From contig NZ_BQYL01000001.1 in NCBI RefSeq assembly GCF_023706045.1, positions 2,390,687 through 2,454,686 of the forward strand: DNA of 64,000 nucleotides, read 5' to 3'. Positions 39,023 to 48,589 of the stretch are shown here, one piece after another. The notes beneath the pieces are model-generated. The model made no database searches and was not told the origin of the DNA. It saw nothing but the letters and a program-made list of their open reading frames with translations. Source of the DNA: Kangiella sp. TOML190 (GTDB lineage Bacteria > Pseudomonadota > Gammaproteobacteria > Enterobacterales > Kangiellaceae). How positions within the stretch are numbered: the first letter of the stretch is position 1; each line of letters begins with the position of its first letter. Both the position numbers and the translations under genes were made by a program.

Positions 39023-41308
39023 TTAGATATCGCTTTGTGTACCTGCGGGTAATTTCTCACGATGCGGTTCAATGCGAATATCCAAGTTACCGTTTTGAAC
39101 GCTAATATAAACATCACCGCCTTGGATCAAATCACCAAACAACAGCTCATTCGCCAGCGGTTTACGGATTGAATCGCTGATCACCCGCTCCATTGGCCTT
39201 GCGCCCATCCGAATGTCATAACCCAGATCGGCTAGATGCTGTCTTGCTTGATCATTTACATGTAGGTTCACTTGCTTCTCATCCAGCTGCCCTTGCAATT
39301 CGGTTAAGAATTTATCGACAATTGACAAGATAACTTTCGGTGGTAGCGCTTTAAACCATACAATAGAGTCCAAGCGGTTTCTAAATTCCGGTGAGAAAGT
39401 TCGGTTAATCGCTTCGACATTATCGCGCGAATAATCTTCTTGACCTTTAAAGCCCATATTGGCCTTAGAAAGTTCCTGCGCACCAGCGTTGGAAGTCATC
39501 ACCAAAACCACATTTCTAAAATCGGCTTTACGACCATTGTTATCGGTTAAAGTACCGTTATCCATAACCTGCAATAGAAGATTAAATACGTCCGGATGAG
39601 CCTTTTCAATCTCGTCTAGCAACAACACCGCATGTGGATTTTTGTTAATCGCCTCGGTTAGCAAACCGCCCTGATCATAACCAACATAGCCCGGCGGCGC
39701 GCCAATTAAACGCGATACCGTGTGTCGCTCCATATATTCGGACATATCAAACCGGATCAGCTCCACGCCCATCAAACCCGCTAATTGCTTAGTCACCTCT
39801 GTTTTACCCACCCCAGTAGGGCCGGCAAATAAGAAGGAACCGACAGGCTTATTTTCTTGGCCTAAACCAGCCCGCGATAATTTGATCGCCTCAGATAAGG
39901 TCTCGATAGCTTGATCTTGACCAAAAACCACCATTTTCAAATTACGCTCAAGGTTTTTCAGCAACTCTTTATCAGAAGTGGATACCGTCTTTTCAGGAAT
40001 ACGCGCAACTTTCGCCACTACCTGTTCGATCTCGTAAGCACTGATCACCGACTTGCGCTCCGCTTCGGGCACCACTCGTTGCCTTGCACCAGCTTCATCA
40101 ATCAAGTCAATCGCTTTATCCGGGAGTTGACGATCGGTAATGTATTTAGCGCTCAGTTCAGCGGCAGCTTTTAAGGCCGCTGCTTGATATTTAACACCAT
40201 GATGCTTTTCGTAACGTTCTTGCAAGCCTTCCAAGATTTGAATGGTTTCACTCACCGTAGGCTCTTTAATATCAATTTTTTGGAAACGCCGTGCCAGCGC
40301 ATGATCCTTTTCGAAAATACCGCGATACTCTTGATAAGTAGTGGAACCAATGCAACGTAAGTCACCATTGGCAAGTACTGGCTTAATCAAATTCGAGGCG
40401 TCCATCGAGCCGCCTGAAGCTGCGCCTGCGCCAATAATGGTATGGATTTCATCGATAAATAAAATCACATTGGTTTCTTTTTTAAGCTGCGCCAAGACCG
40501 CTTTTAAACGTTTTTCAAAATCGCCTCGATACTTGGTTCCAGCCAATAAAACGCCTAAATCTAAGCTGTAAACCACCGCATCGGCAATCACTTCCGGTAC
40601 ATCTTCATCAACGATACGTTTAGCCAAACCTTCAGCAATTGCGGTTTTTCCAACACCTGCTTCACCTACCAGCAGAGGGTTGTTTTTACGGCGGCGACTT
40701 AATATTTGAACGACTCTTTCAACTTCGTAAGCACGGCCAATCAAAGGATCAATTTTACCGTCGCTAGCCAATTGATTAAGGTTTATCGCATATTGATCGA
40801 GCGGTCTGGCCTCTTCAACTGGCTCCGCGTCTTCACTGGCTTCGTTATCATGGCCCAACTGCAAATCATCTTCATTTTTACCCACGCCATGAGAAATATA
40901 GTTCACCACATCAAGCCGCGAAATATCTTGCTTCGAGAGCAAAAATACGGCCTGGCTTTCCGGTTCACTGAACATTGCCACCAAAACATTAGCGCCAGTA
41001 ACAGACTCGCGGCCTGAAGATTGAACATGGAACACGGCTCTTTGTAGAACCCGCTGGAAACCTATGGTCGGCTGAATTTCAAAATCACTCTCTTCTTCAG
41101 AAAATAAAGGCGTAGTTTTGTCCACAAAAGATTCTAAATCACTGCGCAAGTTGCCCACATTGGCATCGCAAGCTTTAAGTACCTCAATGGCATCTTTATT
41201 ATCCAATAAGGCCAACATCAGGTGTTCAATGGTAATGAATTCATGACGCTTTTCACGCGCCTTATGAAAGGCTTTATTTAAGGATTGTTCTAACTCTTTA
41301 TCTAACAT
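39023..41308 (-). CDS. clpA: ATP-dependent Clp protease ATP-binding subunit ClpA
   Basis: 761 residues: Clp N-domain repeats (about 1-145), D1 with Walker [12 protein letters not shown]2 with [10 protein letters not shown] and pore loop GYVG. A MGFKG loop after the D2 sensor region stands where ClpA has IGL for docking ClpP, so proteolytic partnering is likely. It unfolds N-end-rule and ssrA-tagged proteins. clpS lies just upstream. Confidence 0.97.
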   Translation of the reverse strand: MLDKELEQSLNKAFHKAREKRHEFITIEHLMLALLDNKDAIEVLKACDANVGNLRSDLESFVDKTTPLFSEEESDFEIQPTIGFQRVLQRAVFHVQSSGRESVTGANVLVAMFSEPESQAVFLLSKQDISRLDVVNYISHGVGKNEDDLQLGHDNEASEDAEPVEEARPLDQYAINLNQLASDGKIDPLIGRAYEVERVVQILSRRRKNNPLLVGEAGVGKTAIAEGLAKRIVDEDVPEVIADAVVYSLDLGVLLAGTKYRGDFEKRLKAVLAQLKKETNVILFIDEIHTIIGAGAASGGSMDASNLIKPVLANGDLRCIGSTTYQEYRGIFEKDHALARRFQKIDIKEPTVSETIQILEGLQERYEKHHGVKYQAAALKAAAELSAKYITDRQLPDKAIDLIDEAGARQRVVPEAERKSVISAYEIEQVVAKVARIPEKTVSTSDKELLKNLERNLKMVVFGQDQAIETLSEAIKLSRAGLGQENKPVGSFLFAGPTGVGKTEVTKQLAGLMGVELIRFDMSEYMERHTVSRLIGAPPGYVGYDQGGLLTEAINKNPHAVLLLDEIEKAHPDVFNLLLQVMDNGTLTDNNGRKADFRNVVLVMTSNAGAQELSKANMGFKGQEDYSRDNVEAINRTFSPEFRNRLDSIVWFKALPPKVILSIVDKFLTELQGQLDEKQVNLHVNDQARQHLADLGYDIRMGARPMERVISDSIRKPLANELLFGDLIQGGDVYISVQNGNLDIRIEPHREKLPAGTQSDI

Positions 41309-41363
41309 TCGTCACCTCAGATTGCTTTAGGTGCTAGTAAGCACTGCACAAACCGTCTTTCTT

Positions 41364-41693
41364 CTAACCTTCAGGCTCCATAACACACATCAACGGATGC
41401 TCATGGGCTCTAGAAAACTCATTCACCTGCACGACCTTGGTTTCGGCAATATCCGGCGTAAAAATGCCGCAAATGCCTTTGCCATCATGATGAACCTGTA
41501 ACATCACCCGCGTCGCAGCTTCTTCGTGCAGGGCGAAGAATTTACGCAAAACTTCCACCACAAAATCCATCGGCGTATAGTCGTCATTTAACAATATGAC
41601 TTTATACATTGGCGGTTGTTTCACTTCCGGCTTGGTTTCTGCAACCGCTAAACCGTGATCCCGCTCCTGTTCAAAATTATCGTTCTGGCTCAT
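41364..41693 (-). CDS. clpS: ClpS, N-end-rule adaptor of ClpAP
   Basis: 109 residues: flexible N-terminal extension, then the core [19 protein letters not shown] with the Asn/Asp residues that hold the N-degron and [13 protein letters not shown]. It delivers proteins with N-terminal Leu/Phe/Tyr/Trp to ClpA. 55 nt before clpA. Confidence 0.97.
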   Translation of the reverse strand: MSQNDNFEQERDHGLAVAETKPEVKQPPMYKVILLNDDYTPMDFVVEVLRKFFALHEEAATRVMLQVHHDGKGICGIFTPDIAETKVVQVNEFSRAHEHPLMCVMEPEG

Positions 41694-42091
41694 TGATAAA
41701 TACTAAAGCAATTTCTTAAGTCTATTATGACGTTAAAGTGGGGGTAAAGTGAAGGACTTCAAGGCAACAATCGACCAAGGGTAAAAAGCAGCCGACCAGT
41801 GAAATCGGGGATTGTCTAACAACTTCTGCCGTCGAATATTTTTACACCAGATGCTTACTGACTACATAAAAGCTTAATATCGTGCTAGTATTGGCTAAGC
41901 TATTGATAACCATAGCAATAAAAAAGGAGTGGTGAAACCAATACCAACTCCTAGCTAGAGAGCTTTGCGCATAAAACAATGAACTTTAACCCAGCAAATT
42001 GAAGCGGGTTTAGGGAGCTTATGTGCGCCATGATAATAAATGCTTATGCGATTGACCGCATACGTTTTAAAAATAACCAAGGCTACTAGCG
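41694..42091 (+). other. Intergenic gap of about 400 bp, with a possible 22-codon leader ORF
   Basis: No gene of normal size is seen between clpS and the TolB/TPR gene. A small frame starts at ATG 42021, preceded by AGGGAG, and stops at 42089, 2 nt before the GTG of the next gene. It could be a leader peptide or chance. The rest holds promoters for both divergent genes but none that I can define. Confidence 0.3.
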
Positions 42092-44533
42092 GTGAAGCTT
42101 AAACGGAATAACTGGCAAAACTTTGTAAAGGAACTCAAGCGCCGCAAAGTCGTTCAAGTTCTCATTGCTTACATTGCGTTTTCCTGGCTTGTGATCCAGG
42201 TCGCAGATGTTTTGGCTGATGCTTTTGAAACGCCCAATTGGGTCTTAAAAGCCCTCTTCATTACTCTCGTCGCTGGTTTTCCAGTAACTGGTATCATCTC
42301 TTGGATATTCGATTACACCGGTCACGGCTTTGAAAAAACCAAAGAATTACCCCATCCCAGTGCCTTAGACATCAAAGCCATCCCAATTATTTTTCATGGC
42401 AGTTTTGCCAAGGATATTTCGCCCGAAGTTCGCAAAGAAAAATTTAAAGACTATGTCTTATGGTCGGACGATTATTATGCTCAAAAACATGAAATTTATG
42501 AGCGTGAGTTTTTGATCTTATTCAAAAACTCAATTGATGCCCTACGCTACGCCATCAAAATTCAAAACCACTCCTTATCCTTAAAGTCGCCTTTAAAAAT
42601 TTCGGTAATCGAAGCACCAAAAGATTTTTCCAAAAATTTTTCAGAGTCCGAAGAAATTATTCGCGCTCGAACCATAGCAGTAGATTCGCAAGCTGGCGCT
42701 ATCATTACCACCAAAACGGTCACCAAGGCCATTAAAAATCGAGGGATAGAAAGTGTAGAAAAAGCGTTTCACCCGCTCGAGTCACATCAAAGCGCCATCG
42801 AACAAGAAGAATACATCATCGATCCTGAACAAATTCACCGAGTCAACCAAGCGCTAAACGAATACTCAGATACTATCCTGTATCCAAAAACGCCGTTAGT
42901 ATTAAAACTGGCTGCGCTGGTGTTTTTAACGGTGATTGCTGCAGTTATGTGGCGATTTATTCCAAGCCTAGAATCAAAATCCAATGCTACTATCGCAATA
43001 CTGCCCTTCAGTAACACTAGCGCTGATAAAGCACATCAAAGTTTCGTAAGCGGCTTAAGTGAAGACATTTTTAATAACATTGCGCAAATCCCTGAAATAA
43101 ATGTAATTTCTAGACGCTCATCGCAAGCCTTAGAAAACAGTAATTTGCCATTGAAAGAAATAGGTGAGCTGCTAAACGCCAACTGGATTCTTGAAGGTAG
43201 CATTAATCGTGTGGATGAACGGGTTCGAGTCTCTATGTGGATTTCCGATAGCGATAACGGCCATGAGTTGTGGAACCAAGTCTTTAACTTGAGTGTTAAC
43301 GATTTATTAGTTGGCAATCGAACCATTTTAAAATCACTGGCAAATTTTTTGGAACAGCCGATTGACGCAGTCGCCATTACTAAAGTTGGTGATAATCCCA
43401 ATAAAGAGCTTTATCCAAAGTACCTACAAGCCAAAGGGCTATTAAAGCAGCCACCAACTATGGAGCGACTAAAAGCCATTGAAGCTATTTTCAACCAAAT
43501 CCTAGAACAGCAAACCGACTTTTTGCCCGCCATGGCAGGGCTTTGCCGAACTTATTTATTAATGTATGCAGAGAATCACGAGCTTAGCTTTTTTGAGCAA
43601 GCTGAAAATCAATGCACTAAAACCTACCGCAAACAAGAAACTAACGTTGATATTTTAATTGCTCTCACCAAGTTGCATATTTTAAAAGGCAATTTGCAAG
43701 AAGCCGAGCGATTTATTCAAACCGCTCAATCTATAAACCCCAGCGACGTTGAAGTGATCTATAACCAATCGCAACTTGAATCAGCCAAAGGTAATACTGA
43801 AGAAGCTAAAACTAAACTCGAACAAGCTATATTGATCGAGCCTGGTTATTGGCAGCTGTGGAGAAGTCTAGGAATTGCTCATCTTCAAGATGGCGAATGG
43901 GATCTTGCCGTAAAAAAATTTAATAAAGTAATTACGCTATTACCTGACGAAAGGGATGGCTACGATAATTTAGGTGCAGCATTTTTCTTCAAGGGTCAGT
44001 TTGATGACGCTGCTGCTGCTTATGAGCAATCATTAAGTATTAACCGAAGTGGTGCAGCCTTATCCAATATTGCAACCATGTGGTTTTACCATGGCGACTA
44101 TATCAAAGCTTCTAACTACTATTTGCAAGCAATACAAATAACTCCTAAGGATTATCGTTTATGGCTAAATCTAGCCGATACTAAAGCACAAACTCCTGAG
44201 TACCTAGCAGAAGCTAGGTCCCATTATCTGCATGCTCTCGATTTAATTAAGGATAGACTAGGTCTAATACCTAATGATGTAGAAGCTAGGGTTATTGCCT
44301 CTTGGTGCTATGCTCAACTTGAAGACACTAAACAAGCACAGAACTATATAGATAGCACTTTAAGCCTAAACTTTGAAGATCCCAATACACTTTATATGCT
44401 CGCAAAAAGCTATGCTCGGATTGGGCAAATCGATAAGGGAAAAGCAGCATTACAGGAATCCATAAAGCTTGGATTTCCCGAAGTAGTAATAACTTCATCA
44501 CCTATCATTCAAACCCTAAATCTATACCCTTAA
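42092..44533 (+). CDS. Membrane protein with degenerate cyclase-like, TolB-like and TPR domains
   Basis: 813 residues from a GTG. Residues 10-85 carry ELKRRKVVQVLIAYIAFSW and a second membrane helix, typical of TolB-N/TPR signalling proteins. Residues about 98-235 resemble a class III cyclase homology domain (SIDALRYAIKIQ; ARTIAVDSQAGAIITTKTV) but lack the catalytic metal aspartates. A further helix (about 268-288) precedes a FlgO/TolB-like domain (IAILPFSNTS, WILEGSINRV) and many TPRs to the C-terminus. Similar proteins exist widely in marine Gammaproteobacteria, function unknown. It probably acts as a scaffold or sensor. Confidence 0.75.
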   Translation: MKLKRNNWQNFVKELKRRKVVQVLIAYIAFSWLVIQVADVLADAFETPNWVLKALFITLVAGFPVTGIISWIFDYTGHGFEKTKELPHPSALDIKAIPIIFHGSFAKDISPEVRKEKFKDYVLWSDDYYAQKHEIYEREFLILFKNSIDALRYAIKIQNHSLSLKSPLKISVIEAPKDFSKNFSESEEIIRARTIAVDSQAGAIITTKTVTKAIKNRGIESVEKAFHPLESHQSAIEQEEYIIDPEQIHRVNQALNEYSDTILYPKTPLVLKLAALVFLTVIAAVMWRFIPSLESKSNATIAILPFSNTSADKAHQSFVSGLSEDIFNNIAQIPEINVISRRSSQALENSNLPLKEIGELLNANWILEGSINRVDERVRVSMWISDSDNGHELWNQVFNLSVNDLLVGNRTILKSLANFLEQPIDAVAITKVGDNPNKELYPKYLQAKGLLKQPPTMERLKAIEAIFNQILEQQTDFLPAMAGLCRTYLLMYAENHELSFFEQAENQCTKTYRKQETNVDILIALTKLHILKGNLQEAERFIQTAQSINPSDVEVIYNQSQLESAKGNTEEAKTKLEQAILIEPGYWQLWRSLGIAHLQDGEWDLAVKKFNKVITLLPDERDGYDNLGAAFFFKGQFDDAAAAYEQSLSINRSGAALSNIATMWFYHGDYIKASNYYLQAIQITPKDYRLWLNLADTKAQTPEYLAEARSHYLHALDLIKDRLGLIPNDVEARVIASWCYAQLEDTKQAQNYIDSTLSLNFEDPNTLYMLAKSYARIGQIDKGKAALQESIKLGFPEVVITSSPIIQTLNLYP

Positions 44534-44574
44534 ATTTATAGATAAACGCATGGAAATTTAAAAGGAGATATATT

Positions 44575-45000
44575 ATGCCGATAACAAAAGTTATTAAGAT
44601 TGATATTAAAGACATTAATGGAGTCAAAATTCCGGTCCTCAAGGATCCTAACGACAAGGTAATTGATATAGATAATGACGGAGAGGTTCAGTGGGAACTT
44701 GTTGATTCTAGAAGCAATGCCAAGATCACAATTAAATCCACGAAATCGTTTGATGGTAGGCCTGGGGGAAAAAAAGAAAAAGAGGGTAACGGAAAAGTTA
44801 GAGAAAAATTTAAAGGCGCAAAGAATAAAGATCGTATGGTACCTTACGATATCATCGTTAAAGGCTGCGATGCCCCGCTCGATCCAGTAATTATTATTAA
44901 AAAAAATCCGCCTTTTTTCCCAGTTATTTTCAAAAATCCTGCCGTAGCCATTGCCATGGGATTCTTTGCAGGATTATTAGTCGGCCTAATGCTTGGCTAG
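44575..45000 (+). CDS. Hypothetical tail-anchored membrane protein
   Basis: 141 residues with a strong AAAGGAGA ribosome-binding site. The first 95 residues are charged and lysine-rich; the last 20 form one Gly-rich transmembrane helix (AIAMGFFAGLLVGLMLG), so the protein is likely tail-anchored with its bulk in the cytoplasm. It follows the TolB/TPR gene by 41 nt and may share its transcript. It overlaps sixA by 15 nt at the 3' end. No family recognised. Confidence 0.65.
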   Translation: MPITKVIKIDIKDINGVKIPVLKDPNDKVIDIDNDGEVQWELVDSRSNAKITIKSTKSFDGRPGGKKEKEGNGKVREKFKGAKNKDRMVPYDIIVKGCDAPLDPVIIIKKNPPFFPVIFKNPAVAIAMGFFAGLLVGLMLG

Positions 45001-45489
45001 CGCTTTAGGCGTTAGTAGCCAATCCAGGCGGCCATAACACTCTTCCAACTGTTGCCAAGATGGAATTTTTAAATTCAGTCTGGCTACGGCAGCAGTTGGA
45101 AATTTTACATGAGCGCCCATAGCAAGCTCAGCGATCAAACTTGAGCACATGGGTTCATGCGCCACCAACATTAGTTTATTAATGGCATCACTGGTGCTTT
45201 TTATCAGTGCAATAGCTTCCTCAGTAGTCGCCAAATAGAGCTGACGACTACTTTTTAATTGGCTATTCCAATTTCCTTCGGCCATAGCAATTTCGATGGT
45301 ATTTAGGGTTCTTTTAGCACTAGAACTAATCACCAACTCAGGAAGTTGCTCGATTACCGCTAAATGTTTTCCTATCAAGCTGGCCGCATTAACTCCTCGC
45401 TCAGCCAAAGGGCGATCAAAATCACGATTAAAGTTGCTGTTCCAATCGGATTTTCCATGGCGCATGATATACAGTTTTTTTGCAGTCAT
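44986..45489 (-). CDS. sixA: Phosphohistidine phosphatase SixA
   Basis: 167 residues of the histidine phosphatase superfamily: catalytic RHGKSDW near the N-terminus, arginine in FDRPLAERG, and VAHEPM with the second histidine. SixA dephosphorylates HPt domains and NPr. Convergent with the preceding gene. Confidence 0.92.
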   Translation of the reverse strand: MTAKKLYIMRHGKSDWNSNFNRDFDRPLAERGVNAASLIGKHLAVIEQLPELVISSSAKRTLNTIEIAMAEGNWNSQLKSSRQLYLATTEEAIALIKSTSDAINKLMLVAHEPMCSSLIAELAMGAHVKFPTAAVARLNLKIPSWQQLEECYGRLDWLLTPKALAKH

Positions 45490-45652
45490 AATAGCTCTCC
45501 CATCATTATTAGCACATCATAACTAGGTTTAATGCCTGCTGCATGACATAAATAATAAGCTTTTATGACATCAATACCAATTGACACTTGAAGTTAAAAG
45601 TAATATTTACCATACTCTTAACTCAACTTGGTCAAGCCAAAAAACTATAATA

Positions 45653-46708
45653 ATGACTGAACAAATTCTTGGCGTTGCGATTCCTTTTTTTATTCTATTT
45701 ATCTTGGTCGAAGCCGCCTACTCACTTTGGAAGAAAAAAGATTTCTATCGCGTTAACGATGCGGTTTCGAGTTTAAGCTGTGGTTCGGTGACTATTCTGG
45801 TTGAAGTTTTTAGTAAAATACCTTGGATATTATTGTATATCTATCTTTTCAAAAATTTTTCCATTGTCCAATTTCCCATCAGCTCGATAGCTGCTTGGAT
45901 AATCTTTTTTATGTTCAACGATTTTCTTTATTATTGGGCACATCGCTTAAGTCATGAAATTAATTTTCTTTGGAGTGGCCACCTGCCTCACCATCAAAGC
46001 GAAGAGTACAACCTAACGACCGCGCTGCGACAAGGTGCTTTGCAAGGAACCATTGTATTTCCGATATACTTACCCATGGCTATTCTAGGCTGCCCGATTG
46101 AAATGTATTTGGTACTGGCAGTTGTTAATAAACTCTATCAATTTTGGATCCATACCCGCACTATCGACAAGGTCCCTTTAATCGAAGGGATTCTTAATAC
46201 CCCTTCAGCTCATCGTGTACACCACGCTGTTAACCAAGCTTATGTGGATCGTAATTATGGCGGAACCTTTATGGTTTTTGACAAGTGGTTTGGAACTTGG
46301 GTCGAAGAAGATAAGGCTAATCCGGCGGTTTATGGCGTGCGTAAGCCCTATCGTAGCTTTAATCCAATCAAAGCACACATAGACTGGTGGATTCGGCTTG
46401 GTAAAGATGCTTATCATACCAAAAGCTGGAAAGATAAAATCAAGCTCTGGTTTATGCCCACTGGCTGGCGCCCTAAAGACGTCTCAAACTCACATCCTTG
46501 GGACACTTTCGATCTTGCCAGCTTCGAAAAGTATGACCCTAAAGTTTCAAGCAGACGCCAGTGGTTGTCACTCACCTTGTACGCCATCATCGCCATCAGC
46601 ATCCCTACTGTTCTAAACCTAAAGGGGCAGCTCTTGATCTGGCAACATGCTTTAATCGTGCTAGCTTATTTGCTACTGATATACCTAGCAAATCGACTCA
46701 ACTATTAA
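45653..46708 (+). CDS. Fatty-acid hydroxylase / sterol desaturase superfamily membrane protein
   Basis: 351 residues from ATG 45653 (MTEQILGVAIPF); the frame upstream to 45581 has no support. Five to six membrane helices and three His boxes (HRLSH, HLPHH, HRVHH) hold a di-iron site for C-H hydroxylation or desaturation of lipids. Such enzymes act on fatty acids, ornithine lipids, alkylglycerol or carotenoids; the substrate is not evident. Confidence 0.87.
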   Translation: MTEQILGVAIPFFILFILVEAAYSLWKKKDFYRVNDAVSSLSCGSVTILVEVFSKIPWILLYIYLFKNFSIVQFPISSIAAWIIFFMFNDFLYYWAHRLSHEINFLWSGHLPHHQSEEYNLTTALRQGALQGTIVFPIYLPMAILGCPIEMYLVLAVVNKLYQFWIHTRTIDKVPLIEGILNTPSAHRVHHAVNQAYVDRNYGGTFMVFDKWFGTWVEEDKANPAVYGVRKPYRSFNPIKAHIDWWIRLGKDAYHTKSWKDKIKLWFMPTGWRPKDVSNSHPWDTFDLASFEKYDPKVSSRRQWLSLTLYAIIAISIPTVLNLKGQLLIWQHALIVLAYLLLIYLANRLNY

Positions 46709-46740
46709 TCGTATCACCAGTAAAACTATTTAAAACTTGC

Positions 46741-46763
46741 CACAAAAGCAGGCAGCTTTTGTG
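46741..46763. promoter_or_regulatory. 9-bp inverted repeat before umuD
   Basis: CACAAAAGC, five bases, GCTTTTGTG: a perfect 9-bp dyad 37 nt before the umuD ATG, followed by a T-rich stretch. It could be a weak terminator for the upstream gene or an operator. It does not fit the E. coli-type LexA box CTGT-N8-ACAG. Confidence 0.45.
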
Positions 46764-46799
46764 CTATTCTATTTTTATCCTTGAATTAAATTTTTGAGC

Positions 46800-47222
46800 A
46801 TGAGCAAAGTATCCATTTTTTCTCCCAGCGGCCAATACTCTAAGATACCTCTTTATTCAGGTAAGGTATCGGCAGGCTTTCCTGGCGTAGTCGATGAGCA
46901 TATGGAAGATACTTTAAGTCTGGATCAATTGTTGATTAAACACCCAGCGACCACCTTTTTTGCACAGGTTGAAGGCGACTCCATGGTCGATGCTGGTATT
47001 TTTCAAAATGATATTTTAGTGATCGACCGCTCACTGCACGCTCAAGATGGCGATATTGTGGTCGCCTTATTGGATAATGAATTTACCGTAAAACGCCTAA
47101 AAACTAGTGGCAAATTACGCTTACAGGCTGAAAACTCAGCATATCCAGATATCATCATTACAGGCGAAAACCAGCTGACCATTTGGGGCGTGGTTACCGG
47201 CTTAGCCAGAAGCTTTAAGTAG
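46800..47222 (+). CDS. umuD: UmuD, self-cleaving Pol V accessory subunit
   Basis: 140 residues from ATG 46800; a TTG at 46794 would add two. It has the LexA-family Ser-Lys dyad S61 (EGDSM) and K98 (FTVKRL), and the A25-G26 cleavage site (KVSAGFPG). RecA-stimulated cleavage yields UmuD', which pairs with UmuC. It precedes umuC by 14 nt. Confidence 0.95.
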   Translation: MSKVSIFSPSGQYSKIPLYSGKVSAGFPGVVDEHMEDTLSLDQLLIKHPATTFFAQVEGDSMVDAGIFQNDILVIDRSLHAQDGDIVVALLDNEFTVKRLKTSGKLRLQAENSAYPDIIITGENQLTIWGVVTGLARSFK

Positions 47223-47236
47223 CGCTTTTAAATACT

Positions 47237-48529
47237 ATGCCTAACATCTTAGCAAAACCACAGATCAGCTACGCTTTATGTGACGTTAATAGTTTCTACG
47301 TTTCTTGTGAACGGATTTTTCGGCCAGATCTCGCAAAAAAGCCAGTTATTGTATTAAGCAACAATGACGGCTGTATTATCTCTATGTCCGACGAAGCTAA
47401 AGCTTTGGGGATTGGAATGGCGGTCCCTTACCATCAAGCCAAGGATATTATAGAGCGGCATCAAGTCACCACTTTCTCTTCGAATTATGGGCTTTATGGC
47501 GATATTTCTAACCGTTTTAACGCTGTGCTTGGTGATTATTGTGACCTGGTAGCACCCTATTCGGTTGACGAGTCTTTTCTACGCTTTGATGGCTTTCAAG
47601 AAGACTTAACCAAACGCTGCCTACACATTAAGCAAGAGCTTAAGCGCTCCCTTTCCCTACCCGTTTGTATTGGTTTGGGCCCGACCAAAACTCTTGCCAA
47701 AGTCGCTAACCATTACGCAAAAAAACACAAGCAATCGAGCAATGGGGTCGTCGATTTGCATTGCTCGAATCAGCGCCAATGGATCTTGCAGCAGATACCC
47801 GTTCGTAAAATCTGGGGAATAGGCAGCCGCCTTGCCATAAAACTGAATCATCAAAATATCCGTACCGCTTGGGATCTGCATAATGCAGACTTTAAAGTTT
47901 TGCAGCGAATATTTTCGGTCAATATGGAACGGATGGTATTAGAACTTCGCGGGCAGGCGTGTCTTAACTTTGAACAGCTACCACAACCCAAAAAATCAAT
48001 TCTAAACTCACGCTCTTTCGGCAAGCGAATCACGGCTTATTCTGATCTTAAAGAAGCCTTAAGTTATCATGCCACCCGTTGTAGCGAAAAATTAAGGGCT
48101 CAAAACTCCTTAGCAACAGCCATTACTTTATTTTTATATGCTAAGAAAAACCATCAAGCTCGAAGCTACCATCACCATCCTCAAATAACGGTGCGCTTTC
48201 CAGCAGCGACTGACGATACAGGGCTGTTTGTGCAGGCAGTTGAAAAAGGTTTGCGGCGACTTTACCAGGAAGGCACTTATTATAAAAAAGCAGGCATATT
48301 ACTAACTGGATTAACTGATAAGCAAGGCCATCAATCAGATCTTTTTGTTGGTTTAGCGCAGCGCCCAGAGTTAATGCAGAGCATCGATAGCATTAACTCT
48401 CGCTTTGGCAAAGACGCAGTGAAATTCGCTAGCTTAGGAGTCAGCGCAAACTGGGCTATGCGTGCCAATTCCTTCTCCGCTCGCTACACCAGCCGTTGGC
48501 AGGATATTTTGCAAATAACGGCTCGCTAA
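47237..48529 (+). CDS. umuC: UmuC, catalytic subunit of DNA polymerase V
   Basis: 430-residue Y-family polymerase: ALCDVNSFYVSCERIF holds the first catalytic aspartate, SVDESFL the second acidic pair, with LGPTKTLAKVANHYAKK and a GIGSRLA helix-hairpin-helix. It performs error-prone translesion synthesis. Same operon as umuD. Confidence 0.96.
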   Translation: MPNILAKPQISYALCDVNSFYVSCERIFRPDLAKKPVIVLSNNDGCIISMSDEAKALGIGMAVPYHQAKDIIERHQVTTFSSNYGLYGDISNRFNAVLGDYCDLVAPYSVDESFLRFDGFQEDLTKRCLHIKQELKRSLSLPVCIGLGPTKTLAKVANHYAKKHKQSSNGVVDLHCSNQRQWILQQIPVRKIWGIGSRLAIKLNHQNIRTAWDLHNADFKVLQRIFSVNMERMVLELRGQACLNFEQLPQPKKSILNSRSFGKRITAYSDLKEALSYHATRCSEKLRAQNSLATAITLFLYAKKNHQARSYHHHPQITVRFPAATDDTGLFVQAVEKGLRRLYQEGTYYKKAGILLTGLTDKQGHQSDLFVGLAQRPELMQSIDSINSRFGKDAVKFASLGVSANWAMRANSFSARYTSRWQDILQITAR

Positions 48530-48549
48530 TTCTCACAAATTAGCCCTAT

Positions 48550-48579
48550 AAAAAAAGCTCCCGAAGGAGCTTTTTTTAT
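48550..48579. terminator. Bidirectional terminator between umuC and the OMP gene
   Basis: A run of A, GCTCC, loop CGAA region, GGAGC, then a T run. The two flanking genes converge. Confidence 0.85.
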
Positions 48580-48589
48580 AGGTAACGGT

